Below are positions 16,874 through 25,339 of a stretch of DNA of 64,000 nucleotides, in pieces (the stretch's first letter is position 1; every line of letters starts with the position of its first letter). The stretch is from NCBI RefSeq assembly GCF_003369795.1, contig NZ_CP026730.1:6997001-7061000 (forward strand), written 5' to 3'. Source of the DNA: Streptomyces sp. CB09001 (lineage in GTDB: Bacteria > Actinomycetota > Actinomycetes > Streptomycetales > Streptomycetaceae). Under the pieces are notes generated by a model. That model was not told the DNA's origin. It searched no databases and saw only the letters and a list, made by a program, of their open reading frames with translations. The position numbers and the translations under genes are program-made.

Positions 16874-18445
16874 ATGACGCCCCCGCCCAGCACCACCCGC
16901 ACCTACGACGCCGTCATCGTCGGCGGCGGCCACAACGGCCTGGTCGCCGCCGCCTACCTGGCCCGCGCCGGCCGCTCCGTGCTGGTCCTCGAACGGCTGG
17001 ACCACACCGGCGGAGCGGCCGTGTCCACGCGCCCCTTCGCCGGGGTCGACGCACGGCTGTCGCGCTACTCGTACCTGGTCAGCCTGCTGCCCAAGAAGAT
17101 CGTGCGGGACCTCGGCCTGGACTTCCGGGTGCGTGCGCGCACCGTCTCCTCGTACACGCCCGTCGAGCGCGCCGGGCGGGCCGGCGGGCTCCTCGTCGGC
17201 GGGGGCGAGCGCCGCACCCGCGAGTCGTTCGCGCGGCTCACCGGTTCGCAGCGGGAGTACGACGCCTGGCAGCGCTTCTACGCCATGACCGGCCACGTGG
17301 CCCAGCGGGTCTTCCCGACCCTCACCGAACCGCTGCCCACCCGGGACGAACTCCGCCGCCGGGTCGACGACGAGACGGCCTGGCGGGCCCTGTTCGAGGA
17401 ACCGGTCGGCGTCGCGATCGAGGAACACTTCGCCGACGACCTGGTGCGGGGCGTGGCCCTCACCGACGCGCTGATCGGAACCTTCGCCGACGCCCACGAC
17501 CCCTCCCTGGCCCAGAACCGCTGCTTCCTCTACCACGTGATCGGCGGTGGCACCGGCGCCTGGGACGTACCCGTCGGCGGCATGGGCGCCCTCACCGACG
17601 CGCTGGCCGACGCCGCCCGGGCCGCGGGCGCCGTGCTCGCCACCGGCCACGAGGCGGTCCGGATCGACGCGGACGGGCACAGCGCCGAGGTCACCTTCCG
17701 CTCGGCCGACGGCGAGGGCGTCGCCGCCGCCCGCCACGTCCTGGTGAACGCCTCCCCGCGCGAGCTGGCGGCGCTCACGGGGGACGCCCCGCCCGCACCG
17801 GCCGAGGGCGCCCAGCTCAAGGTGAACATGCTGCTCACCAGGCTGCCGCGGCTGCGCGACCCGGACGCCGACCCGCGCGAGGCCTTCGCCGGGACCTTCC
17901 ACATCGCCGAGGGCTACGAGCAACTGGCCGCCGCGCACGCCCGGGCGGCCGCCGGTGAACTGCCCGCCGCCCCGCCCTCCGAGATCTACTGCCACTCGCT
18001 GACCGACCCCACGATCCTCGGCCCCGACCTGGCCGCGAAGGGCATGCACACCCTCACCCTGTTCGGCCTGCACACGCCCGCCCGCCTCTTCGCCCGGGAC
18101 AACGACGCCGTACGCGAGGAACTGCTCAAGTCGACCCTCGCCCAGCTCGACGCCCACCTGGCCGAGCCCCTCGCCGACTGCCTGGCGACCGACGCCGACG
18201 GACGGCCCTGCATCGAGGCCAGGTCGCCCCTCGACCTGGAACGCGACCTGCGTTTGCCCGGCGGGAACATCTTCCACCGCGAGCTGTCCTGGCCCCACGC
18301 CCAGGAGGGCACCGGCCACTGGGGCGTGGAGACCGCCCGGGCAGGCGTCCTGCTGTGCGGCGCGGGCGCCGTGCGCGGGGGAGGCGTGAGCGGGGTGCCG
18401 GGACACAACGCGGCGATGGCGGTGCTCGAACGGGACAGGACCTAG
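16874..18445 (+). CDS. FAD-dependent phytoene-desaturase-like oxidoreductase
   Basis: 523 aa from ATG 16874. The N-terminal dinucleotide fold is clear (DAVIVGGGHNGLVAAAYLARAG) with ERLDHTGGAA following. The C terminus carries the second FAD motif of the family (GVLLCGAGAVRGGGVSGVPG, then NAAMAV). Proteins of this COG1233 group desaturate or saturate isoprenoids or act as general amine/retinoid oxidoreductases. No carotenoid genes lie nearby, so the substrate is unknown. The possible -10 TACCAA is 5 nt from the ATG. The gene ends immediately against the convergent serine hydrolase gene, with no spacer. Confidence 0.82.
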   Translation: MTPPPSTTRTYDAVIVGGGHNGLVAAAYLARAGRSVLVLERLDHTGGAAVSTRPFAGVDARLSRYSYLVSLLPKKIVRDLGLDFRVRARTVSSYTPVERAGRAGGLLVGGGERRTRESFARLTGSQREYDAWQRFYAMTGHVAQRVFPTLTEPLPTRDELRRRVDDETAWRALFEEPVGVAIEEHFADDLVRGVALTDALIGTFADAHDPSLAQNRCFLYHVIGGGTGAWDVPVGGMGALTDALADAARAAGAVLATGHEAVRIDADGHSAEVTFRSADGEGVAAARHVLVNASPRELAALTGDAPPAPAEGAQLKVNMLLTRLPRLRDPDADPREAFAGTFHIAEGYEQLAAAHARAAAGELPAAPPSEIYCHSLTDPTILGPDLAAKGMHTLTLFGLHTPARLFARDNDAVREELLKSTLAQLDAHLAEPLADCLATDADGRPCIEARSPLDLERDLRLPGGNIFHRELSWPHAQEGTGHWGVETARAGVLLCGAGAVRGGGVSGVPGHNAAMAVLERDRT

Positions 18446-20221
18446 CTAGTCCGCCGACGCCGTCCATCCCTCGGCCACGACGCGTGCCGCGTCCGCCGGA
18501 CGCGCGTCGTGGAACAGGACGTCGCCGGCCGCCTCCGCACGCAGCCCGTCGACGTACGCCCCGCGGCCCACGTACAGGCGGTCGGTCGTGTACCGCCAGC
18601 GCAGGGTGAGCCCGCGCGCGGCCGGGAGCTCGGCGCTCAGCCGGTGCCAGACGCGCCCCGACCAGCCGGTGGCCGAACCCGCCGGATGGTCCAGGGGCGC
18701 CGCGCCGCGCCGCGTGGTGGTGAACGGGACCGGCCGCCATCCCGCGCCGCCGTCGGTCGAGGCCTCCAGGACCAGCACGTCCGAGCCGGGCTCGGTGTCC
18801 CACCACAGCGCGCAGCGCAGTCGGGCCCGCCCGGCCGACGTGTCCAGGGCGGGCAGCGTGAGCGTGGCCGTGGCGGAACCCGCCGTCCCCGAGAACCACG
18901 CCGTGCGCCCGTGCGCCGGACGGACCGGCACCGCCCGCGCCAGGTGGGTGCCCGCCGCCACCCGGGGAGCCGACCCGGAACGCCAACCGCGCACCGGGTG
19001 GACGGAGTTGCCGAGAACGACCAGGAAGGAGTCCGTGGTCGGGTCGAGCACCAGCGAGGTGCCCGTGAAACCGGTGTGCCCGGCCGTGCGCGGCGTGGCC
19101 ATCGCGCCCATGTACCAGTGCTGGTACAGCTCGAAGCCCAGGCCGTGCTCGTCGCCCGGGAAGTCGGTGTTGAAGTCCGTGAACATCAGCTCCACGGACT
19201 CCGGCCGCAGGATCCGCGCCCGCCCGTAGGACCCGCCGTTGAGCAGGGTGCGACCGAGGACCGCGAGGTCCCACGCGCAGGAGAACACCCCCGCGTGACC
19301 GGCGACGCCGCCCAGGCTGAAGGCGTTCTCGTCGTGCACCTCTCCCCACACCAGCCCCCGGTCCAGACCGGACCACGGCTTGCGGGAGTCCTCGGTGGCC
19401 GCGATCCCCGGCCGCCAGGAGGCGGGCGGGTTGTAGCGGGTGCGGGTGAGACCGAGCGGCTTCGTGATCTCCTCGCGCAGCAGGACGTCCAGGGTGCGGC
19501 CCGTGACCTGCTCCAGCACCAGCTGGAGCGAGATCATGTTGAGGTCCGAGTACAGGTACGCCGTGCCGGGCGCGGCGACGGGTGCCTCGTCGTAGACGAG
19601 TTGGACCTTCTCCTCGTACGTGGGCGCGCTGTACAGCGGGAGCCACGCCCGGAAGCCCGAGGTGTGGGTCAGCAGATGACGGATCGTCATGTCCTCTTTG
19701 CCCGCCCGGCCGAAGTCCGGCAGGTACGAGGCGACCGGCGCCGCCAGCTCCAGCGCGCCCCGCTCCAGCTGCTGCACGGCGAGGATCGAGGTGAACAGCT
19801 TGGAGATCGACGCGAGGTCGAACACCGTGTCCCCGGCCATCGGGATCTGCTCACCCGCCGGGAACTCGACGCCGGTGTCCGTCGCCTCGTCGTAGGCCCG
19901 GTAGCGCACCGCCATGCCGATCGGTTCGTGCAGCGCCACCGTGCCGCCCCGGCCGGCGAGCAGCACGGCGCCCGCGTACCACGGGTGCTCGGGAGACGGG
20001 CCGAGGAACGCCTCGGCATCGGTGACGAGCTGGCGCAGATGGCCGGGGAGGAGCCCGGCGCGTTCGGCGGAGCCGCGCCGCAGGGTGGGCCGGCGGCCCC
20101 GGTCGGAGGCGGCCTCGGCCGGCCCGGCCGCGAACGGGGCGATGGCCAGGGCACCCCCCAGGGCCAGGGCGCCGGCGCCCAGTTGACGCCGACTGAATCC
20201 ATTCGTCGCCTGACCGGCCAT
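18446..20221 (-). CDS. Tat-exported serine hydrolase of the beta-lactamase/penicillin-binding fold
   Basis: 591 aa. ATG 20221 is chosen because GGGAGG is spaced 7 nt upstream. The N terminus has a Tat signal (SRRQLGAGALALGG) cleaved near PAEA. The class C-like domain (about 50-400) has the nucleophile SISK motif (DLASISKLFTS), YSD in place of YxN, and HTG in place of KTG. The last 170 residues form a beta-sandwich with MAM/immune-inhibitor-like traits. It is probably an extracellular D,D-peptidase-like or esterase enzyme acting on cell wall fragments. Two GAAA/TTTC inverted repeats lie just upstream. Confidence 0.82.
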   Translation of the reverse strand: MAGQATNGFSRRQLGAGALALGGALAIAPFAAGPAEAASDRGRRPTLRRGSAERAGLLPGHLRQLVTDAEAFLGPSPEHPWYAGAVLLAGRGGTVALHEPIGMAVRYRAYDEATDTGVEFPAGEQIPMAGDTVFDLASISKLFTSILAVQQLERGALELAAPVASYLPDFGRAGKEDMTIRHLLTHTSGFRAWLPLYSAPTYEEKVQLVYDEAPVAAPGTAYLYSDLNMISLQLVLEQVTGRTLDVLLREEITKPLGLTRTRYNPPASWRPGIAATEDSRKPWSGLDRGLVWGEVHDENAFSLGGVAGHAGVFSCAWDLAVLGRTLLNGGSYGRARILRPESVELMFTDFNTDFPGDEHGLGFELYQHWYMGAMATPRTAGHTGFTGTSLVLDPTTDSFLVVLGNSVHPVRGWRSGSAPRVAAGTHLARAVPVRPAHGRTAWFSGTAGSATATLTLPALDTSAGRARLRCALWWDTEPGSDVLVLEASTDGGAGWRPVPFTTTRRGAAPLDHPAGSATGWSGRVWHRLSAELPAARGLTLRWRYTTDRLYVGRGAYVDGLRAEAAGDVLFHDARPADAARVVAEGWTASAD

Positions 20222-20246
20222 CGAAGAGCCTCCCGCCACCGAAGCT

Positions 20247-20287
20247 GAAAGTATCTTTCCCGGATCGCCGTGCGGAGTGAAACTTTC
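20247..20287 (-). promoter_or_regulatory. Paired GAAA-n-TTTC inverted repeats upstream of the serine hydrolase
   Basis: GAAAGTATCTTTC (20247-20259) and GAAACTTTC (20279-20287) have centres 30 bp apart, about three helical turns. They occupy the AT-richest part of this divergent region. A dimeric or tetrameric repressor is likely. RpiR-type regulators of wall-sugar genes recognise this kind of half-site, but that link is from memory and weak. Confidence 0.4.
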
Positions 20288-20394
20288 CTGTCAGCGGCGG
20301 GCCGTGTCAATGGGGCGGACCAAGCGGGCGCGAGGAGCCGGTGGACCGGCGCACACCGCTTGACCCGCCCCCGCGACCGGCCGAGGATCAGGTC

Positions 20395-21900
20395 ATGACG
20401 CCCGGACACGGCAGCACCGGCAGCACCGTTGACGGGGTGCTGCGCCGCAGCGCCCGACGCACTCCGGCACGCGTCGCGGTGGAGTACCGCGACCGTTCCT
20501 GGACGTACGCGGATCTGGACACCGCGGTCTCCCGCGCGGCGAGCGTCCTGCTGGGCGGACTGTCCCCGGGCGACCGGGTCGCCGCCTACGGCCACAACTC
20601 CGACGCCTACCTGATCGCGTTCCTGGCCTGCGCCCGCGCGGGCCTGGTGCACGTCCCGGTCAACCAGAACCTCACCGGCGAGGACCTCGCCCACATCGTC
20701 GGCCAGTCCGGCAGCACCCTGGTCCTCAGCGACCCCGGCCTCGCCGCCCGGCTCCCGGGCCAGACCCGCACCCTGCCGCTGCGCGACACCGGCGACTCGC
20801 TCCTGGCCCGCCTCGCGGCGGCGCCCCCTTACGACGGCCCCGAACCGCGCGCCGAGGACCTGGTGCAGCTCCTGTACACCTCGGGCACCACCGCGCTGCC
20901 CAAGGGCGCGATGATGACCCACCGGGCGCTGGTGCACGAGTACCTGAGCGCCATCACCGCGCTGGACCTCGGCGCCGGCGACCGCCCCGTGCACGCGCTC
21001 CCGCTCTACCACTCGGCCCAGACCCACGTCTTCCTGCTGCCCTACCTCGCCGTCGGCGCGACCAACATCATCCTGGACGCCCCCGACGGCGACCGGCTCT
21101 TCGACCTGGTCGAAGCGGGCCGCGTGGACAGCCTGTTCGCACCGCCCACCGTGTGGATCGGCCTGGCGAACCGCGCCGACTTCGCCACCCGCGACCTGAC
21201 CGGCCTGCGCAAGGCCTACTACGGCGCGTCGATCATGCCGGTGCCCGTCCTGGAGCGACTGCGCGCACGCCTGCCGCACCTCGCCTTCTACAACTGCTTC
21301 GGCCAGAGCGAGATCGGCCCCCTCGCCACCGTGCTCGGACCGGACGAGCACGAGGGCCGCATGGACTCCTGCGGCCGCCCCGTCCTCTTCGTCGACGCCC
21401 GGGTGGTCGACGAGGACGGCAAGGACGTCCCCGACGGCACGCCCGGCGAGGTCGTCTACCGCTCCCCGCAGCTGTGCGACGGCTACTGGGACCGGCCCGA
21501 GGAGACCGAGGCCGCCTTCCGCGACGGCTGGTTCCACTCCGGCGACCTCGCCGTCCGGGACGCCGACGGCTACTACACCATCGTCGACCGGGTGAAGGAC
21601 GTCATCAACTCCGGTGGCGTACTGGTCGCCTCCCGCCAGGTCGAGGACGCCCTCTACACGCACGACGCCGTCGCCGAGGCGGCCGTGATCGCCCTGCCCG
21701 ACGAACGGTGGATCGAGGCCGTCACGGCCGTCGTCGTCCCCCGCGCGGAGGTCACCGAGGACGAGCTGATCGCCCACACCCGCGAGAGACTCACCGCCTT
21801 CAAGGCACCCAAACGCGTCCTGTTCGTGGACGCCCTGCCACGCAACGCCAGCGGGAAGATCCTCAAGAGGGAACTGCGGGACCGCTTCGCCGGTGCCTGA
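20395..21900 (+). CDS. Acyl-CoA synthetase (AMP-forming)
   Basis: 501 aa from ATG 20395, preceded by GAGGATCAGG. The ANL-superfamily signature is clear: P loop LYTSGTTALPKGAMMTH (about 175-192), adenine motif YNCFGQSEIGP, hinge region GDLAVRDADGYYTIVDR with VKDVINSGG, and the C-terminal catalytic Lys in PRNASGKILKREL. It adenylates a carboxylic acid and transfers it to CoA. The substrate cannot be read from the sequence; medium- or long-chain fatty acids are usual. It is 50 bp from the hydrolase gene and probably in the same transcript. Confidence 0.88.
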   Translation: MTPGHGSTGSTVDGVLRRSARRTPARVAVEYRDRSWTYADLDTAVSRAASVLLGGLSPGDRVAAYGHNSDAYLIAFLACARAGLVHVPVNQNLTGEDLAHIVGQSGSTLVLSDPGLAARLPGQTRTLPLRDTGDSLLARLAAAPPYDGPEPRAEDLVQLLYTSGTTALPKGAMMTHRALVHEYLSAITALDLGAGDRPVHALPLYHSAQTHVFLLPYLAVGATNIILDAPDGDRLFDLVEAGRVDSLFAPPTVWIGLANRADFATRDLTGLRKAYYGASIMPVPVLERLRARLPHLAFYNCFGQSEIGPLATVLGPDEHEGRMDSCGRPVLFVDARVVDEDGKDVPDGTPGEVVYRSPQLCDGYWDRPEETEAAFRDGWFHSGDLAVRDADGYYTIVDRVKDVINSGGVLVASRQVEDALYTHDAVAEAAVIALPDERWIEAVTAVVVPRAEVTEDELIAHTRERLTAFKAPKRVLFVDALPRNASGKILKRELRDRFAGA

Positions 21901-21950
21901 CCCGGCTACCCCGTTGCGCGGCGCGGCGGCGACCGGTGAGGATCGGCGCC

Positions 21951-23138
21951 ATGCAGCCCTTCACCGCCCACGACGGGACCCGTCTCGCCTTCCACGTACG
22001 GGGCGAGGGAGACCCGCTGGTCGTCCTGCCGGGCGGACCCATGCGCGCGTCCGGCTACCTCGGCGACCTGGGCGGCCTCGCCGCACACCGCCGGCTGATC
22101 CTCCTCGACCTGCGCGGCACCGGCGACTCCGCCGTCCCTCAGGACCCGGCGACATACCGCTGCGACCGGCTCGTGGCCGACGTCGAGGCACTGCGCGAGC
22201 ACCTCGGCCTCGACCGGATGGACCTCCTCGCGCACTCGGCCGGAGGCAGCCTCGCGATGCTGTACACCGCCCGCCACCCGGAACGCGTGTCCCGGCTCAT
22301 CCTGGTGACCGCCACCCCCTGGGCCCTGGACATGCCGGCGACGCCCGAGGACCGGCTCCGGGCGGCGCTCCTGCGCGCAGACGAGCCCTGGTTCGATGCG
22401 GCCATCGGGCCCTTTTGGGCCTGGCTCGCCGGGACCGGCGAGTTCGATCCGGTGTTCGTCCCCTTCTTCTTCGGCCGCTGGGACGACACGGCCCGCGAAC
22501 ACGACGCGCTCGCCGACGAGGAGAGCAACGACGAGGCAGGCGACGTCTACCTCTCCCCGGACGCCTTCGACCCGCCCGCCACCCGCGCCGCGCTCGCCCG
22601 CTGCCCCGCCCCGGTGCTCGTCCTCGCCGGTGAGCGCGACGGCGGCCCCGGCCCGGACTTGGCGCGCCGCTGCGCCGACGTCTTCCCGCACGCCGAGGTC
22701 GCCCTCCAGCCCGGCGCCGGGCACTACCCGTGGCTGGACGACCCACGATGGTTCAGCCACCGGATCGCCGCGTTCCTCGGGCCGAACCGATCTCCTTCAC
22801 CTCTCTTCGCAAGGCGCCCCTCTCTCGTGGCCTGTCGGCGGTCGGACCCGGTCGCTAGGCTGGCCGCGGACGACGAAACCGGGAGGAGCACGGACGTGGC
22901 CGAGAGCACCACCCACCAGCGCCCGCTCATGGGCTGGGACAAGCCGGAGCTGGATCTCAGCAACGCGCAGTGGCAGTCCAGCAGCCGAGGCCTGGGGGAT
23001 GTCCAGATCGCCTTTGTCGAGGGATTCATCGCGATGCGGAACAGCGGCAGCCCGCAGAGCCCCTCCCTGATCTTCACCCCGGCGGAATGGGGCGCGTTCG
23101 TGTCGGGAGCGCGGGAAGGGGAGTTCGACCTCACGTAG
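21951..23138 (+). CDS. Alpha/beta hydrolase (proline iminopeptidase-like), frame open into the DUF397 gene
   Basis: The domain spans residues 1 to about 280 from ATG 21951: oxyanion region LPGGPMRAS, LDLRGTGDS, nucleophile LLAHSAGGSLAM, acid VLAGERDGG, and His in GAGHYPWLDDP. This is a cytoplasmic hydrolase of the prolyl-iminopeptidase kind. After HRIAAFLG, where relatives normally end, there is no stop codon. The frame continues through a linker with poor codon bias (TCT, CCT, TCA, GCA) into the DUF397 gene, giving 395 codons in total. Either the stop was lost or a fusion protein is made; the coordinates given are the open frame. Confidence 0.75.
   Translation: MQPFTAHDGTRLAFHVRGEGDPLVVLPGGPMRASGYLGDLGGLAAHRRLILLDLRGTGDSAVPQDPATYRCDRLVADVEALREHLGLDRMDLLAHSAGGSLAMLYTARHPERVSRLILVTATPWALDMPATPEDRLRAALLRADEPWFDAAIGPFWAWLAGTGEFDPVFVPFFFGRWDDTAREHDALADEESNDEAGDVYLSPDAFDPPATRAALARCPAPVLVLAGERDGGPGPDLARRCADVFPHAEVALQPGAGHYPWLDDPRWFSHRIAAFLGPNRSPSPLFARRPSLVACRRSDPVARLAADDETGRSTDVAESTTHQRPLMGWDKPELDLSNAQWQSSSRGLGDVQIAFVEGFIAMRNSGSPQSPSLIFTPAEWGAFVSGAREGEFDLT
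22896..23138 (+). CDS. DUF397 protein
   Basis: 80 aa from GTG 22896, preceded by an excellent GGGAGGAGC six bases away. The DUF397 signature is present: LSNAQWQSSSRG near the start and LIFTPAEWGAFVSGAREGEFD at the end. DUF397 proteins are abundant in Streptomyces and are usually next to Xre-type regulators, as in the whiJ cluster, where they modulate development. Here no partner regulator is adjacent. A -10-like TAGGCT lies upstream at 22856-22861. The gene is in the same frame as the hydrolase and not separated from it by a stop. Confidence 0.8.
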   Translation: MAESTTHQRPLMGWDKPELDLSNAQWQSSSRGLGDVQIAFVEGFIAMRNSGSPQSPSLIFTPAEWGAFVSGAREGEFDLT

Positions 23139-23221
23139 GACACCGCGGGTGCGCCGACCGGCCGAACCCGGGTGTCCGGCCCGCCGCCGGGGGGAAGTCC
23201 CTACTCCGGAGGTGAGGACCC

Positions 23222-24124
23222 ATGAGCACCCTGCCGGTCATCGCGGCGGTCGACGGTTCGGACGACGGCCTGCGCGCCCTGGACTGGGCGCTCGACGCCG
23301 CCCACCGGCGCGAGGCACCCCTGCGGGTGGTGCATGTGCGCCAGTACGCCGCCTGGGCCCAGACCGACGTCCTGGTAGCGGGCCCGCCGGACACCGCCGA
23401 GGACCCCGCGCTCGACCAGGCACGGGCGCACCTTCAGGGGCGGGCCTTCGCGGTGCCGACGGAGTACGTGGGCATGGAAGGCGTTCCGGGCGCCCTGCTG
23501 CCGGAACTGGGCGCGGACGCCCAGCTGCTCGTCCTCGGCTCGCGGGGCCGGGGCGGCTTCGCCGGCCTGCTGCTGGGCTCCAACGGCATGGCCGCCGCCC
23601 GCGACGCGCAGTGCCCCGTCGTCGTGGTGCCCCGGCCCGGACGCGAGGTCCACGGCGAGGCACCCGCCGAACCCGGCCCCCGGGTGGTGGTCGGCCTGCA
23701 CGTGGACAGTCCCGACGAGGCCACCCTGTCCTTCGCCTTCACCGAGGCCGAGCTGCGCGGCGCCCGCCTCCAGGTGGTCGCGGCCTACCCGTGGCCGGTG
23801 CAGACCTGGGCCGCCGCGGGGCAGATGATGCCCCTGGTGATCGACGAGGTCTCCGTCGAGAGCGAGACGCGGGTCCTGGCCGACGGCCTGCTCGCCCCCT
23901 ACCGCGGACGCCACCCCGACGTCCGGGTCGACACCCACGCCCTGCCCGGTGACGCCGCCGGGAACCTGGTCGCGTCCTCCAAGGACGCCGACCTGGTCGT
24001 CGTCGGCCGGCACCGCCGGCGCCTGCTGGTCCCCGCCAGGATGATGGGGTCGGTCACCCACGCCGTGCTGCTGCACGCGGCGGCCCCGATCGCGGTGGTG
24101 CCGCCGGCTCCCCCGCAGGAGTGA
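23222..24124 (+). CDS. Universal stress protein with two UspA domains
   Basis: 300 aa from ATG 23222 behind GGAGGTGAGG. Two Usp repeats (about 5-140 and 152-297) each start with a strand and Asp (VIAAVDGSDDGLRAL; VVVGLHVDSPDEA). Each carries a C-terminal ATP-binding motif: GSRGRGGFAGLLLGSNG in the first and GRHRRRLLVPARMMGSV in the second. The first matches Gx2Gx9G well and the second less well. Tandem Usps are common in actinobacteria and respond to hypoxia or stationary phase. A monocistronic unit is likely. Confidence 0.9.
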   Translation: MSTLPVIAAVDGSDDGLRALDWALDAAHRREAPLRVVHVRQYAAWAQTDVLVAGPPDTAEDPALDQARAHLQGRAFAVPTEYVGMEGVPGALLPELGADAQLLVLGSRGRGGFAGLLLGSNGMAAARDAQCPVVVVPRPGREVHGEAPAEPGPRVVVGLHVDSPDEATLSFAFTEAELRGARLQVVAAYPWPVQTWAAAGQMMPLVIDEVSVESETRVLADGLLAPYRGRHPDVRVDTHALPGDAAGNLVASSKDADLVVVGRHRRRLLVPARMMGSVTHAVLLHAAAPIAVVPPAPPQE

Positions 24125-24147
24125 CACCCCGCCCCGCCCGGCGTGCC

Positions 24148-24153
24148 TATCAT
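24148..24153 (+). promoter_or_regulatory. -10 box of a probable leaderless promoter (CGNR gene)
   Basis: TATCAT followed by 7 nt and the ATG at 24161; no Shine-Dalgarno sequence is present. Confidence 0.5.
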
Positions 24154-24160
24154 CGGCCGC

Positions 24161-24763
24161 ATGCAGGACTCGCCCAGCAGGGACACCCGGACCGCGCTCG
24201 ACCTGGCGCTGACCGTCCGGCACGACGGGCACGGCGGCGTCGCCGACGAACTGGCCGACCCGGCCGGGCTCACCGCCTGGGTCGGGGCGCACCCCGGCGC
24301 GGTGCCGGACGCCGAGGTCTTCGAGGCCGACGCGGCCACCCTGGCCGCCGTCCGTGAGGTACGGGCCGCCGCCCGCGCCCTCTTCGCCCGCGCCGTGCGC
24401 CCCGGCGAGCCGAGCCCCGCCGACGCCGCCCGGCTGCTGCCCGTGCCCGAGGCCCTGCAGCGCCTGAACGAGACTGCCGCCCGCACCCCCACGGTCCCCG
24501 TCCTGGCCTGGGCCGACACCGCCGAGCCCGTCGTACGCGCCGCCCCCGCCGAGGGCGTCCGGGCCGACCTCGCCGCCGCCCTCGCACAGGCCGTGATCGG
24601 CTTCCTCGCGGGGCCCGACCTGAAGCGGCTGCGGGCCTGCCACGCGCCGCGCTGCGTGCGCTACTTCCTCAAGGAGCACCCGCGTCAGGAGTGGTGCAGG
24701 CCCTCCTGCGGCAACCGGGCCAGAGTGGCCCGCCACCAGGACCGGCAGCGGCGGACCGCGTAG
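24161..24763 (+). CDS. CGNR zinc-finger / ABATE domain protein
   Basis: 200 aa from ATG 24161. The N-terminal two thirds form the helical ABATE domain. The C terminus holds the CGNR zinc finger: CHAPRCVRYFLKEHPRQEWC followed by CGNRARVARH. The family is thought to be a stress-linked transcription regulator, with the finger binding DNA. It has no partner gene here. The TATCAT box 7 nt upstream and the lack of a ribosome site indicate a leaderless mRNA. The regulatory role is inferred from family descriptions only. Confidence 0.82.
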   Translation: MQDSPSRDTRTALDLALTVRHDGHGGVADELADPAGLTAWVGAHPGAVPDAEVFEADAATLAAVREVRAAARALFARAVRPGEPSPADAARLLPVPEALQRLNETAARTPTVPVLAWADTAEPVVRAAPAEGVRADLAAALAQAVIGFLAGPDLKRLRACHAPRCVRYFLKEHPRQEWCRPSCGNRARVARHQDRQRRTA

Positions 24764-24809
24764 CCCGGCCGGGCTGCCGCCCGCACGCCGTTCCCGGCGC
24801 CCGGCCACG

Positions 24810-24815
24810 TACCAT
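24810..24815 (+). promoter_or_regulatory. -10 box of a probable leaderless promoter (165-aa protein)
   Basis: TACCAT followed by 6 nt and the ATG at 24822. Confidence 0.45.
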
Positions 24816-24821
24816 GGCGGC

Positions 24822-25319
24822 ATGTCGTTCCTCCGCCGCCGCAGCGCCACGCCCGCCGGGCCCGACTTCGACGTACTGGCCATGGACCCGGGCGACTGGC
24901 CCGGCAATCTCGGCGCCGGTCTGCTGCCCGCGCCCGACGGCACCTGTCAGGGCGTCTTCCTGCGCTACGACCTGTTCGGCGGCCGCGGCCCCGCGATGAT
25001 CATCGGCAACCTCCCGGACGGCTCCCCGGCCCGCGAGGTCCCCGAGGGGGAGATCCCCTTCGAAGTGGCCCAGCTGCTGCTCGCGCTGGAGAACGACGAG
25101 GAGATCACCGTCGTCGGCGCCGAGGACGTCCCCGTCATGCAGGGCGACAACCTGCTCATCGTGCGCCGCCTCAAGCTCTCCGAGAGCCGGATCTCCTGCG
25201 TGCAGTTCGACCGCAGCGACGGCGTCCTCGTGACCATCGCCGCCTGGGACCGCCCCATCACCGACGACCTGTACGCCCTGCTGAAGCCGCTCCCGGCGGA
25301 GCTTTTCCAGCAGGGCTGA
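24822..25319 (+). CDS. Conserved hypothetical protein, 165 aa
   Basis: Starts at ATG 24822 with the leaderless geometry. No signal peptide and no membrane helix. The sequence mixes beta-like stretches (AMIIGNLPDGSP, NLLIVRRLKLSESRISCVQF) and ends in LLKPLPAELFQQG. I do not recognise a domain. Codon use is normal for the window, so it is a genuine gene. It converges on the amidase gene with 20 bp between stops. Confidence 0.7.
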   Translation: MSFLRRRSATPAGPDFDVLAMDPGDWPGNLGAGLLPAPDGTCQGVFLRYDLFGGRGPAMIIGNLPDGSPAREVPEGEIPFEVAQLLLALENDEEITVVGAEDVPVMQGDNLLIVRRLKLSESRISCVQFDRSDGVLVTIAAWDRPITDDLYALLKPLPAELFQQG

Positions 25320-25339
25320 GACCCGGCCCCGGCGAGCGG

